Shown here in pieces: positions 27,634 through 39,800 of a stretch of 64,000 nt of DNA. Position numbers and translations under genes: made by a program. The notes under the pieces were generated by a model that saw only the letters and a program-made list of their open reading frames with translations, was not told the DNA's origin and made no database searches. This DNA is from Tiliqua scincoides (taxonomy: Eukaryota; Chordata; Lepidosauria; Squamata; Scincidae), in contig NC_089822.1 of NCBI RefSeq assembly GCF_035046505.1, positions 126,724,807 to 126,788,806 on the forward strand, written 5' to 3'. The first letter of the stretch is position 1. Each line of letters opens with the position of its first letter.

Positions 27634-29183
27634 AAGATCACTGGTCTAGGGTATTTCTAGAGGGGGCTCAGCCATGAGACAAAGACAGCTGGGCATCACA
27701 TGGCAGTGCCATTAAAGATGGCGGTATGCAAGACAGATCTGACTTGTAGAGCGCAGTACATTAGGAAATCCTCCCTTTTCGAATCAACTTACAATACAGT
27801 TATTATAGTTTTGGCACTTGGTTCAAAGCAATTATATTGCATATAATCCTTAACATTCCAAATCAAGGTTCTTTTTGCTACAGAACATCGCCACCTCCAA
27901 AGGTGTAATGCTTACGAACTCTGAACATTCTGGAGATCATCTTTCCAACCATTTTTCTTTGATGTGTGTATATTTTACTAGCATTTGTATCATGCCTTTC
28001 AATCATTGATTCTCAAGGTGACTTATAAAAGTTCTGAAGAGAACACAATTAAAAAAAATACAAATTAAATGTTTTAAATTAACATTGCAGTTATTTTACA
28101 AGCAACCCACTATTCATTGATTTTTTGTTTTTGTTTTTACAGTTAGGTCTTAATTTAAAAATAGCACCTTCCAAAACGCATCAGAAACAGAAATTGAATG
28201 CTTGCTGAAAAGTGAGCAGCAATGGGTCCAGACAGACCTCCTTTGGGAGGGTGTTCCAGGGTCTAGGCACCGCAATGGGCAAGAGCCTGTCTCGCATGCC
28301 CACCTGCAGCTATACTCCTGCTGGCAGGAAGAAACAGGGCTGGGCCTCAGGAGTGAATTGTCAAAAGTTGGACCTGACGCATCCCTTTGACTTTAACGCC
28401 CACTTCCAGAATATTATTAGGGCCAAACTGGCTGTTATGCAAAATATATAGTATGGTCTGATGGGTTCATCAGGGAGGGGCCAAACAGAGTACAACCACA
28501 GCAGGGAGTTGAAGGGTTAAGACTCATTCCACCAAAGTTCCCTTCCCAGTCACAAACCATGTGCTATTTTAAATAAGAAAGAACTAGTGAGTGCTGTCTC
28601 TACTTGTTGCCCACCAACTGATACCACAAGAGTTTCATGGCTCCTGGGGGACACTGAGCATGCTCACTCTGCATTGAATTATGTTTTGTTTTCCCTGTTT
28701 TTTCTCCTTTTGATTTACCCACTTGTGTGTACATAGGCAACCCCCAAATCTGTGGAAACCATGACCTTATCAGTGGGTGGCACGTACACCCTGATAGGGA
28801 CCTCATGAGTTTGTTTCAGTAGTATTTAAGTAGATGTAGATGCTCAAGCAAGTTCCTATGGGAAGAGGCAATTCTTGGGATATTCAAGTTCTAACCTATA
28901 TAGCCTTTTAAAGGTAAAAATATGCCTTGTTGTCTTTCTGATATTACATACTGTTACATATCATTCAGTACTGATCTTCTGGTAAATACAGACCATGAAA
29001 GTTCTTAATTCCATTACTCAGATGGAAGCATCCTGCCTAATGTGCATGTTCCTTGTACTGAACTTGCATGAGTGATGAATTTTGCATACAAAGGTCATTG
29101 ATGGTACCCTTTGTATTTCATTGCCTTTTGGTCCCTCTCTTTACATCCCTATTCTCATTTTTTTTTTAAATAAGAGTTTAAAG
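27634..29183. other. Stretch with weak repeat remnants, inferred ITGB7 intron 1
   Basis: A segment at about 28000-28390 (ttgggagggtgttccagggt; gggctgggcctcaggagtg) resembles a common reptile interspersed repeat that I cannot name. No gene seen. Confidence 0.45.
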
Positions 29184-29391
29184 CAGTGGTTCTCCAACTT
29201 TTTGCACTGGGACCCACTTTTCAGAATGAGAATCTGTCAGGACCCACCAGAAGTGATGTCATGATTGGAAGTGACAAGCAGGAAAAGCTTTAACTATCCT
29301 AGGCTGCAATCCTGCCCACACTTACCCAGGAGTAAGTCCCATTTACAATCATTGTTAAAAATATACATAGTAGCCTTTTGAAGAAACACTG
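29184..29391 (+). mobile_element. hAT family A copy with internal deletion
   Basis: The left end CAGTGGTTCTCCAACTT and right end AAGAAACACTG are both present, but the middle-right part is missing. Flanks are GTTTAAAG and GCTTAAAG (7 of 8), so the deletion derivative either moved as such or lost its middle later. Confidence 0.83.
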
Positions 29392-29555
29392 GCTTAAAGA
29401 AATCCATCAAATTAAATTTAATCAATTGGATTAGCATTGCATGCATTTGCAAGAAAACTGGTATTTTGTTAACAATGGGGAAGAAATCCCTCTGCGTTTA
29501 AATGGCAACCATCTTGGAAGAGGCATTTTCTCATGTTTGAGGGCAAAGGGGATGT

Positions 29556-29719
29556 ATTTTATTTTCCACTCCATCTATTTTAGGATGATGCATGCACTTA
29601 TAAGTAAAATTATTTGAAATATCTATTTTATAAAGATATTTTATTTTCCACTCCATCTATTTTAGGATGATGCATGCACTTATAAGTAAAATTATTTTAA
29701 ATATCTATTTTATAAAGAA
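29556..29719. repeat. Tandem duplication, two 82-bp units
   Basis: Units at 29556-29637 and 29638-29719 are nearly identical (ATTTTATTTTCCACTCCATC ... TTTTATAAAGA). Only a few changes are seen, near attatttgaaat versus attattttaaat. Confidence 0.95.
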
Positions 29720-29819
29720 TGGCCTGCTTCATCAAGGGTTCTTTGTTTAACGTATTAGCATATTTTTAATAACAATTATCTAACCAATGAATTTAAAGAC
29801 TGCAGCCCTCCCCTAACCT

Positions 29820-29910
29820 TCTCATGTTAACACTTCATCTGCTGAGGTAGTGTCTACCCCACAAAAGCTTATGCCACAATAAATCACTTCATCTTTGAGT
29901 TGCCACAAGA
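29820..29910 (+). repeat. Ancient amniote interspersed repeat remnant
   Basis: GAGGTAGTGTCTACCCCACAAAAGC-TTATGCCACAATAAAT ... GAGTTGCCACAAGA matches a motif common in turtle, bird and lizard genomes (CACGAAAGCTTATGC, AATAAAT, GTGCCACAAGA). Family name uncertain. Confidence 0.5.
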
Positions 29911-30614
29911 TCAGGATGGTGATGGTGGTTTATCTGTTAAATTTCTTCAAGTGACTTTTGAGCTGATAACAGCAAGTCCATAATCCCAAAATGCTGATAA
30001 AATTGTGATTTGATGCCTTCCATGTTATCTACTTAGGTTATTACAGTAGAATCCAGAGATAATTTGTATGCATAGCTAAGTGTTCAGTGGTATACTCTAA
30101 TAATGCCACTTGTTTCGATGGGAGTTCAGTTTGGTTCATGCATGCATGCACATCACAGTTGTTTTGCACTTCATAACTACCATTTGAAAGCTGCCTTGCC
30201 TGAAAAGCATTACATTTGTGGTGACATGAATATTTTGTCTGGGGTATTAATCTGTGATAGCCCATTCAGAGATGCAAGTCATTCCTGGATCTTTCAGACA
30301 TTGTCATGAACAAGCTCTTGTGAACTGGTTTTTCTTTCTCTGGATGGTACCAGATTTTATTTCCTTCTGGATTTTACTTCCTTCTCTCAAATCATTCTGT
30401 ATGTGTTGATTCTGGTTCTCTCCCTGACCTTCTCCATCCCCATAATCTCAAATAATCCCCTAAAATTTCTTCACTTCTCTTATGTAATGGACATTAAAGG
30501 CAAGACACCAAGATTTTAATTTTACCAGGACATAAAAATGAAACCCCAAGGAATTTGTCCAAACAGAATGTGGATGTTCATGAATAATGGGTAGTAGTGT
30601 TGCACATGCAGATG
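29911..30614. other. Unassigned stretch, inferred ITGB7 intron 1
   Basis: Nothing recognised. Confidence 0.5.
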
Positions 30615-30620
30615 AACTAG

Positions 30621-31111
30621 AGATGCCTGAGGGGGGACATGATTGAGACATACAAAATTATGCAGGGGATGGACAGAGTGGATAGGGAGATGCTCTTTAC
30701 ACTCTCACATAATACCAGAACCAGGGGACATCCACTAAAATTGAGTGTTGGGCGGGTTAGGACAGACAAAAGAAAATATTTATTTACTCAGCGTGTGGTC
30801 GCTCTGTGGAACTCCTTGCCACAGGATGTGGTGATGGCGTCTAGCCTGGACGCCTTTAAAAGGGGATTGGACAAGTTTCTGGAGGAACAATCCATTACAG
30901 GGTACAAGCCATGATGTGTATGTGCAACCTCCTGATCTTAGAAATGGGTTATGTCAGAATGCCAGATGCAAGGGAGGGCACCAGGATGAGGTCTCTTGTT
31001 ATCTGGTGTGCTCCCTGGGGCATTTGGTGGGCCGCTGTGAGATACAGGAAGCTGGACTAGATGGGCCTATGGCCTGATCCAGTGGGGCTGTTCTTATGTT
31101 CTTATGTTCTT
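30621..31111 (+). mobile_element. CR1 LINE 3' end, second intact-frame copy
   Basis: A near-identical sister of the 26.5-kb copy, further truncated at its 5' end. It opens inside GDMIETYKIMQGMDRVDREM and ends FLEEQSITGYKP, then three TTCTTATG-type octamers. AACTAG flanks both ends (30615-30620 and 31112-31117), a probable target duplication. Confidence 0.88.
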
Positions 31112-31488
31112 AACTAGTGGGAAAAATAACTGCTTATCTATTGAATATAGAGAGAATATGAAATTTGCTAGTTGGTTGCCTCCAGTTGAGGAGAGAGACA
31201 ACTGTTTTTAAAGGAACTGAAAGTGGTATAAAAGAACTTATTGTTCCTGTGAGTGTGTATGCATTATTTTTTTAGCCGTTATAGATGGTCAGATAAGTTT
31301 TGCAGGTTTTATAGTCCTTCAAAAACTTGCAGAACCTATTTGACCTGAAATGGTGGCGAACAAACCAAGCTAGCGTGTACACCAAAGCAATGACAACAGT
31401 TGTATGTCTTCTGGACCCCTGGAGGAAAACAAACGGTCACACCTCTTTGAAAGCACCTTCTGTGCACCCTTTGCTTTTGTTTCTGCAG

Positions 31489-31614
31489 CTACAGCAGGCT
31501 GACTGTGCTGCAGCCTGTAACCATTCATCAACCTCAGACAAAAAGCGCCCCTACAAAGGGGTTGATGTAACGGAAATCGATGCAACTTGTTAACCTTGTT
31601 TGTTTATAAGCAAG
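31489..31614 (+). other. Candidate extra 5' leader exon of ITGB7
   Basis: A strong acceptor (tttgcttttgtttctgcag) and donor (CAAG|gtgagt) bound 126 bp, 2.1 kb upstream of the start-codon exon and outside any repeat. It is plausible as an optional non-coding exon. Splice-site quality is the only evidence. Confidence 0.3.
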
Positions 31615-33469
31615 GTGAGTTGGGTGAGGCTCTTCTTTAGGGGTTTTTGCTACCTTAGAGGAGTTAAAATCAACACACGGCCGGCCCTTTATCTTATATG
31701 CTGAATATCGTAGCAGCGCATAATATCTTGTGTTTTTTGTTTGTAATTTAAGTAATTTCACAGCCATGCAATAGCACAATGCATCCTGTGTAAGAGAAAG
31801 ATAAAGTAAAGAGGAACTAACTGTCCTTGTTTGTTTTCTATGACATCCTCCTCCCTGAACACCCACACACACACAAATCAACATTTCCTACAGCCCTGTC
31901 TCCCTAACTCACTTCCAGGTAAAAAACCTGCAAAAGAAAATTTTTAATTACCATTGGAAAGGACCTTTACTTGTGAGTAAAGATTGCAGAAGGTCTTGGA
32001 GGACAGTTCTGGGTGAAATGCTGCAACGTTAAATGCTGCGTGGAGTATGGAGCCGATTTTAATTCAACATTCAGCTAATTATGGAAAAGCAGTTCAAAGG
32101 GCTCTAGTGTGGATGCAGTTTGACCAGATTCAGAGAAGCACATGCCATCCTGTACAGATGTCTATCACCTTACTATCTTCCCTTTATCTCTGTACTCCAG
32201 GCAGCCAGTAGAGATCAGGAGGTTCTCAGTCATATTCCCTGGAAAAGGGACGTTGCCCATCCAGAGAGTTTTGAAGTGTATGGTCTGTAAAGGCATAGTA
32301 CAGTGACCTTGATGGAATTAAGCTGGACTGGGTCTGGTGAGTGCCTGGATGGGAGGCCTCCTAGGACCTTGTGTATACCATTTTGACTTCCTCAGAAGGA
32401 AAGGCAGGGTATAACTAAGACAAAGAAATAAGCTGCCCTTATGCATTTCTAAAAGTGTAGGCAGTGGTGTTCCCTCTCTAGGGCATTTGCATAGGTGGGA
32501 TGGGTGTCGACTTTGCTTCTTTTTTTGCGCTGGCCCTGTTCTGAAGGATGGGAGGAGCTGTGTTGACAGAATGGTTCTTGTAACATTGCTGCGTTTCTCC
32601 AGATATCTGGGGCTTAATTTGGAATGGAGCATAGCCTACGGAACAGTGGAGTCAATCCCAGCAACAGCTTCTAGTGTCAGAGCTCAGATCTGGAACGTGG
32701 AATGGTAACAATCCAGAAGAGGTTAGCCCTGAGTGTGTGCAGAGCACAGAGCCCTTCCTGCTGAATCTCTATCATCTGTTCGCCGATGTCTTTGGTCAGC
32801 AGTCAGGGCAGAGGCTGTAACTTTGAGGCAAGGTTTTGCTCTGGTTCCTCTCTTTAGAAATAAAACGTGGCACACGCTCCATGAACACTGAATGGGCTAG
32901 AAATATTTAGGTAGGGCTTTTTAACTTTTAAACTTTCACCTTTGAGTAAAATTGTGAAAGAGGCTTTTGTGATATTTTCAGCCTTTAACGCGTAACCGAG
33001 GCCCAAAGTGACTCAGTCACGTACACAGCTCACTTCTTGTTTCAAAGACATATTTTTACTCATATTACAACTGCAACCATTTCTACAGAAATTCAGTTAT
33101 TATCTCAAAATAACCCTGCAAAGGGACATATTGTGGAACATCATCACGCTTGCAGAGCATCATAGTCAAACCTGTGCATGTCAGACAGTCTGTGTGCCTG
33201 AGGCGCTACTGTGGGCAAGGTAGGAGCAGGGGCTGAGGAAAGACTTCCGTTATTGGGCTTTTCCATGGTAATGTACCTTGTTGCGCTGACTGTTTTCACA
33301 TGACACTCAAAATCAGATTAGCCTATGAGCCCTGGAGTGGGTGTGCCATGTGCAAATGTTACACACATGGGTTATAATGCAGAGGATAGCAATTTTAGAA
33401 TTGAATGCATGTTCTGGCCAGTATATTCTTTCCATTAACTATTTTAAGCCTCACTTGTGAAAATACCTT
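31615..33469. other. Stretch upstream of the ITGB7 start exon
   Basis: A degenerate 5S-like SINE lies at about 32318-32430 (ggtctggtgagtgcctggatgggaggcc) with a different tail (ggaaaggcagggtataa). No gene seen otherwise. Confidence 0.45.
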
Positions 33470-33617
33470 TGGTTGGTTGGCAACCTTCAGTCTCGAAAGA
33501 CTATGGTATAAGCCTACAGCACCTGGTATTCCCAGGCGGTCTCCCATCCAAGTACTAACCAGGCCTGACCCTGCTTAGCTTCCGAGATCAGACAAGACTG
33601 GGCATGTGCAGGGTAAC
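33470..33617 (-). mobile_element. 5S-rRNA-derived SINE, second copy
   Basis: Plus strand reads GGCAACCTTCAGTCTCGAAA-GACTATGGTATAAGCCTACA, then 5S sequence reversed (GGTCTCCCATCCAAGTACTA, CCTGCTTAGCTTCCGAGATC). It is the same chimera as at 20.99 kb, with a (GGTT)n run at its tail. It sits 120 bp upstream of ITGB7 coding exon 1. Confidence 0.9.
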
Positions 33618-33738
33618 AGTTGCTGAATGAAAATATCTTTGGGCATAGACATTAGCCAAGAAAGCAGGAGAATCACTCTTCACCTTGATAATGTACTCCC
33701 CGGTTGCTCTAACTGTTCTCCCCCCCTTTGTTTTCCAG

Positions 33739-33820
33739 GCCATGTTGCCCACTAGGTGGACTGCAAGACTGTGGCTTCTGCTCCTAGCAATGGTTTGTGG
33801 AGGAAATGCATCAGATATAG
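33739..33820 (+). CDS. ITGB7: ITGB7 coding exon 1: start codon and signal peptide
   Basis: The acceptor is ttttccag. Three leader bases (gcc) precede ATG at 33742. The exon encodes [26 protein letters not shown] and ends phase 1 at ATATAG|gtaagg. NAS at 22-24 is a glycosylation sequon just past the likely cleavage site. Confidence 0.9.
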
Positions 33821-36800
33821 GTAAGGTAGAGAATAAGTGTGAGAGAATGCAGGGGAGGGAGCTTCAGAGTGTAGACTAAGCACTGAACTCTACATTCAAG
33901 AATACAGTGCTCAAGAATATCTGTTTTGGCTTAGGTCAGTGCTTCCCAAACTTTTTAGCACTGGGACCCAGTTTTTAAAATGACGATCTATCATGACAGA
34001 ATAAGCTCTAGAAAGAAATCATATTTCATGTATTAATAATAATAGTAATAAATAAATCATTAATAATAATCAGGGTCCTGTGTTCCTGAGACTTCTAGAG
34101 ACCTTACATATAATATGCGTGTGTAGTCATTTTGCTAGACTCTCCCTAGAAATGAAGTTCAAGGACTCTCCCCCCAAACTTTTCGTCATTCCAGGGTACC
34201 CAGAAGGCCGAACTAGAGAGCAAGATGTGCAGTTAGGGACTTCCATTGCCACTCCCTTGCATCTGGCATTCCCAGATAGGTTACCTCTAAAACCTAGAAG
34301 TTGCATATAGTAATCATGGCTTATAACCTGTGAAGGACTTCTCCTTCATAAATCTGTCCAATCCCTTTTTAAAGGCATCTAGGCCAGATGCCATCACCAC
34401 ATCCTGTGACAAGGAGTCCCACAGATTACTTGCTGGATAAAGAAATATTTCCTTTTGTCCTAACTCTCCTGCCACTCAATTTTAGTGGATGCTCCCAAGT
34501 TCTGATGTTGTGGAAGAGGGAAAATAATTTCCCTTTATCCACTCTATCCATTTCATGCATAATTTTATGTCTCAATCATGTGTGTGTGTCCCTCCAATGC
34601 CTTCTTTCCAGACTGAAGAACCCCTAATACTGTAGCCTTTCCTCATAAAGGAGGTGCCCCAGACCACTAATCTATTTGGTTGCTCTCTGAAAAGCTCTCT
34701 CTGTTAAGAACAGTCATGGGGCAATAGTGCCCCCCCCCCCGCTGCTGGAAGAGAAATATTTTATCTCTTTCCCACAGTGCTGTCTTCCTGATCTGAATTG
34801 TCTTCCCTTTTCCCAAAGCTGCTATTTGCCCCATAGAGTGAAAGCATACAGGTATCTGCATGGATTGTATCCCATTTGGTCATCTGAGACTGTGGCTTGT
34901 GGTAGGACCCCAACCTTTTGGTAGAGCCACCCTTGCTTTTGTCTTACCTCTGGAAGGTTCCTTTAGGGTGCCACTGTGAGCAAACTAATTGCACCTAAGA
35001 GATAATTATAGTAGTGGTTTCCCTGAAGTCTTGGTAAGCTGTGGAAAGAGAGAGAGAGAGGATAATTTGCTCAGGAAAGAAGAGAATTGGGATTTGGAAG
35101 AAGAAGCAGGAGAGAGAAGACCAAGCATCTAAGTGAGGGCAAAGGATCAGTAGTATACAAATAATGCCCATGTATGTTTCCTTTGCAGGTTCATGTCAGC
35201 CTCAGCCCTCCTGTCAGGAGTGCATTCAGTCCCACCCCAGCTGTGCCTGGTGCAAGCAATTGGTGAGTATTATGGACTTCTTTTCCTGATCAGTTTTTGA
35301 CCATCCTGATTCTAACATTGAGCTCTTTTGGAAAGGCAGTAAAAATCTAATAAACAATCTCATTTGGGATCTCAAAAGATTTTGGCCTAGGACCTACACC
35401 CAGAGCTTAATTCAGATCTTTTTAGGTCAGGGAGGGAGTGGTTGGGACTTGAAATTCCTTATATGTGGATCTGACTTTTGTTCCTTACTATTGATGGAAA
35501 AGCATTCCTTATGTGTTTAGCGGCACTCTACTCTCCAGACAACTGAAAGGGGCTTTGAAACCATGAGAGATTGTAGCGTGAGGCTTGACTTCCTTGCCTG
35601 AGTCATCTGGAGCCTCTTAGCTCTATGGGAACCTTTATGTTTTCATACCACTTCCATGCTTATGATGCACTGCAGCTTACATTTCATTGCCTTGGTGGTT
35701 GAAGGCAATTTGAATGTGATTGCATGTTTGAATGTTATTGGACCCCATTCAGAGCATATTCTGTGAGCCAGGCACATGTGCCCTTGGCAAAACCAGAGAG
35801 CTTCCTCGAAGGCAACAGCATCCACAGCTACTGGCTGGCCTCTCAGTCACCCTTTGCCTTTCAACTGCAGTTTCACACATAGACTTTCAAACTGTGTGAA
35901 AAGGGCACACTCTGAGTCACCAAAAGTCTGTATTGTCAGCTGCCTGCTCCCACCACTGTGGAAAGTTGAGGCCACTGCAGCCTAGGCTTCGAGGGTGCTT
36001 GGGTCCCTGTGACACAGGAGCTTTCCAATCAGAGAATATCGTACCTCACTGAACTGTGATAGGAATGGATGATGGGACTTGAAGAGAGCACTGGTGAATT
36101 TAAATGTCTTAACATTCTGGAAAGGAAATGGGAACTTTCCTACTTCTTGGTTTTCCTGACCCTCAGTCCTACCCCCTCTGCTGGTATTTATGACATGTCA
36201 TGTGAGCAATTGCAGCTTGTGTACATATAGAAACACACAAGGAACCAGGGCTCCTACATGTGTCTTTCTGGCATGTCTTTCTAAAAGAAAACATGGTTTC
36301 AGACTTTCTGGGAAATGTTTAAAGATTATTGCTTGTGCCAGAGTTCTGTACCTGACTGTACCAGCTCACTTATGGTAATCACTGAGAACTAATAAGCCGC
36401 CTGACCCAACAGGAATAAAATAAGCTTTCTGACTAGTATCACAAGGGCTACCAGTTCCTGTCTGCTGAAAAGGCAGTGATGCTTGATGAAGCTCTAATAA
36501 TATCTCTCAGCTGGCATCTTGATTGCCTGAAATGGCAGGCTGGGCAAGCACCACTTGGGAAACAACCCCACATTCCCTCAGGAAACCGCGATCCTAATGC
36601 TCTGTGTCAGCCAGTGGTTCTTCTGTTTCCTACCCTCCCAAGAACTATAGCACTGGGTCTCCGCTCCCAGCAGTGCACTCTGTGTAAAAAGAAAAATAAC
36701 CCTCATTGTCCCACAGGGAGAAGTATAGCTGCTGTGGCAGGAAAGCCTCCCAGGTGCCATCCTAGCCACAGGGGAGAGCTGCTCACCACATCCTACCCGG

Positions 36801-39800
36801 ATGCTTGAATTGAGGCTGGTGTTTAATTTTATGAATCACATATGTGTATAGTATTGTGTTGCCTCTCTTACTGTAAATTCTCCTGTAGCAACTGAATTCA
36901 AAAGGGAAAAAAAATTGTGTGTAAATGCAAACATGCGCACTTTAAATAAGTGGTTGTATGACAACCACCCCCTTCCCTGAGTCTCCAAGACCTTTTCTAT
37001 ACCCACCCATCATTTTATGAGGAAACCTGTTGACTACAAACTCACAGAGCACCCAGCTACATGAGAATGGGCAACGTCTTGCTGCTTCTAACCAGCATTC
37101 TTCCCCTCACCTCCGACTGCCCGGAAACGTTTTGCAAACAAAACCTGTGGTGTGATATTTTCATGGGTAACATTTCCTTCTCCTGGTCCAGTTAATTGCC
37201 TGTCATGTACAGGGGAGCAGAAAGTTGCAGAGGTGCAATCCTTGTGTGTTTGTTTCGCAAACTATTACTGAAGAAGAGCAGCTTGGTCAAGTGATATGGA
37301 CAGTCTCCCATAACGTCAGGCCCTGAGAGATGTTCTACACGTCATGCAGAATGAAATGGTAGAAAATTGCCCTCCTTGCATATGGGAAATTAGTTCAGCA
37401 GGGAAAGGGCTACAATGAGTTCCTGCCTGCAGCCTTCTGAAGTAGTATACGGATAGTCCAGAATTCTCCCACCCAGAATTTCTCCTCCTGTTGTCTTTGC
37501 TGTGAGAGCTGTTCCAGCAGGGCTCCTTTTTGCACTCTTCTGGTAATATGGAGAAATTCCTAACTCTTGGATAAAGCACCAGTTTTGGGTGGAGACAGTG
37601 CTGGCTTCTCTCTTGTGCCCAGGGGCTTCCTGTCCTACCTTAACAGTTGGAGTTACCAGTTCTCCAGGAATTTGAATTGATTGCCAGGTAACTGTTTATT
37701 GAAATAATCTTGGAGATTTTAACAGGGCCTCCTGGGTTTAATGACATGGTGACAAAAAAACTCTCCAGGAATAGCTTCAGCTCCCATGCCATCAACATAA
37801 CTTGAGAACAAGTCCTATCTGTCTGCTTCCTCCTTCCACTGGCAAAATTTCAAAAGATTTTTAAACTGTTTCAAACAATTATCAAATTAGTCGTTATCTG
37901 ATGATATGGTTCTCCTATTTCATGTTTTCTAACAACCTGGGCCCTGCAGTGTGTTTAGTACACTGTCTTGTGGGAAAACATTGAACTTATATATTGTGGC
38001 AACTATTTATTTAGATTTTATGGTGTTTTGGATTTTATTGTATTGTATTCTTTATTTCTACCATGGGCACCTTCTTTTTGAGGGAAAAAGTGGGATAAAA
38101 ATTGCCTTTAAAAATTGCCCAGGGGAAGAGGAAGCTTTCCTAGATCATCTTTCTGGATGCAGTAGTGGACTCTTAACAAGTAGACTTCAGCCAAATGTGA
38201 CCGGAGCGGTAGTTTTTCATCTAGAGAGACAGGAAACCACTGCAGCTCAACTGTCAGGAGGGAGGCTGCTTTTTTTTTCTTTTTCTGTTTGCAATTCAGT
38301 GGGCGGGGAAAGTTGGAAAGGGTGTTGGCTATTGTGGGGAAAAGAGGGAGTTTCTCTAGTGGCACATGAAAGAGAAACTTGCACACTGGGGATTTCTTGC
38401 ATCTTCCCCTCAAGGGATTCAGAAACCATCACAAGTTTGTGTATTCAGTACTTTTGCATATCAAATACAGTACATGAATATACGTTTGCTTTTGTGGCAT
38501 AATTGTGCCTGCTTTGGCTGGGGTGTGGCAAATAAGGAGCTATGCAGTACAGGAACCCCAGTTCCTGGCCATTGAAATTTCTTTTTATCCTACCTCTGCC
38601 GTCTGCAGTTTCAACAGTCCCCTTACCTTCCAAGCTTCTCTGCAAAACCACAAGAGCAAGAAACTTGTTTCTTTTTAAATGAAAACTGATGTTCTCAGGA
38701 TACTGAATTCTGGGTTAGATACCAGGCCCTTCTGTGTGTTCCAAGGTGCATTTAGCCATGACACATGAAGGCCTTTTCTTTAGTGCTACTGAGATGGTAG
38801 AACTTTCTGGCATGGGAGACCTGGCAAGCACTGCCCATTCCAGTTGCCAAAGACCATAATTTTATGGCAGATGTTTAAACTCTTGGTGAGTTCAGCTGCC
38901 AACCTGTCCTGTGTTTTTTGTATATGGCGGAGCTTTCTATTTTATGTTTTATTTTTGTCATTTGGATTGGTTTTATTGTGTTAAGGTTGTTCATGATTTC
39001 AGCATCCTGTAATTCTGTTAATCAATCAAAAGGTGGTAGATAACATTTCAAAATAAATACAAATCAATAAATGTGCCACTTGGTAAGGTAGGATTGCCCC
39101 TTTTAAGCAGACAAGTTATGGATGGAGGCTTCCAGTATCCCAATTAATAACAATAATAAATATACTTTTGTAATTAAAAAGTTCTCAAAGCCAGTTTCAA
39201 CTACCATGTTTCCTCTGGGCCTGCCCATATAGGGACAAGGATGCTGGGTAACATAAATTTGTACAAGCAAAGAGAAGATGATGGGTGCACATGTGTGTGT
39301 TCGCTGAGATGGTGTTAGGAACTCCCCTCTTCCTTTTCTTCCCTAGGATTTTGTGCAAGCAGATGGGTCAGATGCAGATCGCTGTGCCCCTCGGCAGGAG
39401 CTGGAGCATCGTGGATGCCTCCCCAGTGAGATCATGGACCCCCATGGCAAACTACATGTGCTGGAGGATAGGCCCTTGAGCAATAGCACCCAGCACCAGA
39501 CCATCACTCAGTTGGCACCCCAAAAAATTGCTCTCCAGCTTCGGCCAGGTGTGTACTTCAAGGAGCCCCCTTGAGTGGCTGGGAGCTAGCTGCTGGGCAA
39601 GGGTGGTGTAGGTAGAAGCATTGTCTTCCTCTCTAGAACTATCACTTGCAATCCCATCTCAAAGTGATATCAAATATCAGCATTTTTTAAAATAATCTGC
39701 TTTGAGCTGATTTTCTTGATAACCTCTCCTCAACAGGAACCATCTGTATGTCAGAAATACTGGTGGATTCACAAAACTCTCTCTCTCTCGTTTGTATTTA

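Noticed and set aside
37951-38502. 183-codon open frame in ITGB7 intron 2
   Set aside because: It starts in a LINE/SINE tail and continues into non-conserved intron; no domain recognised.
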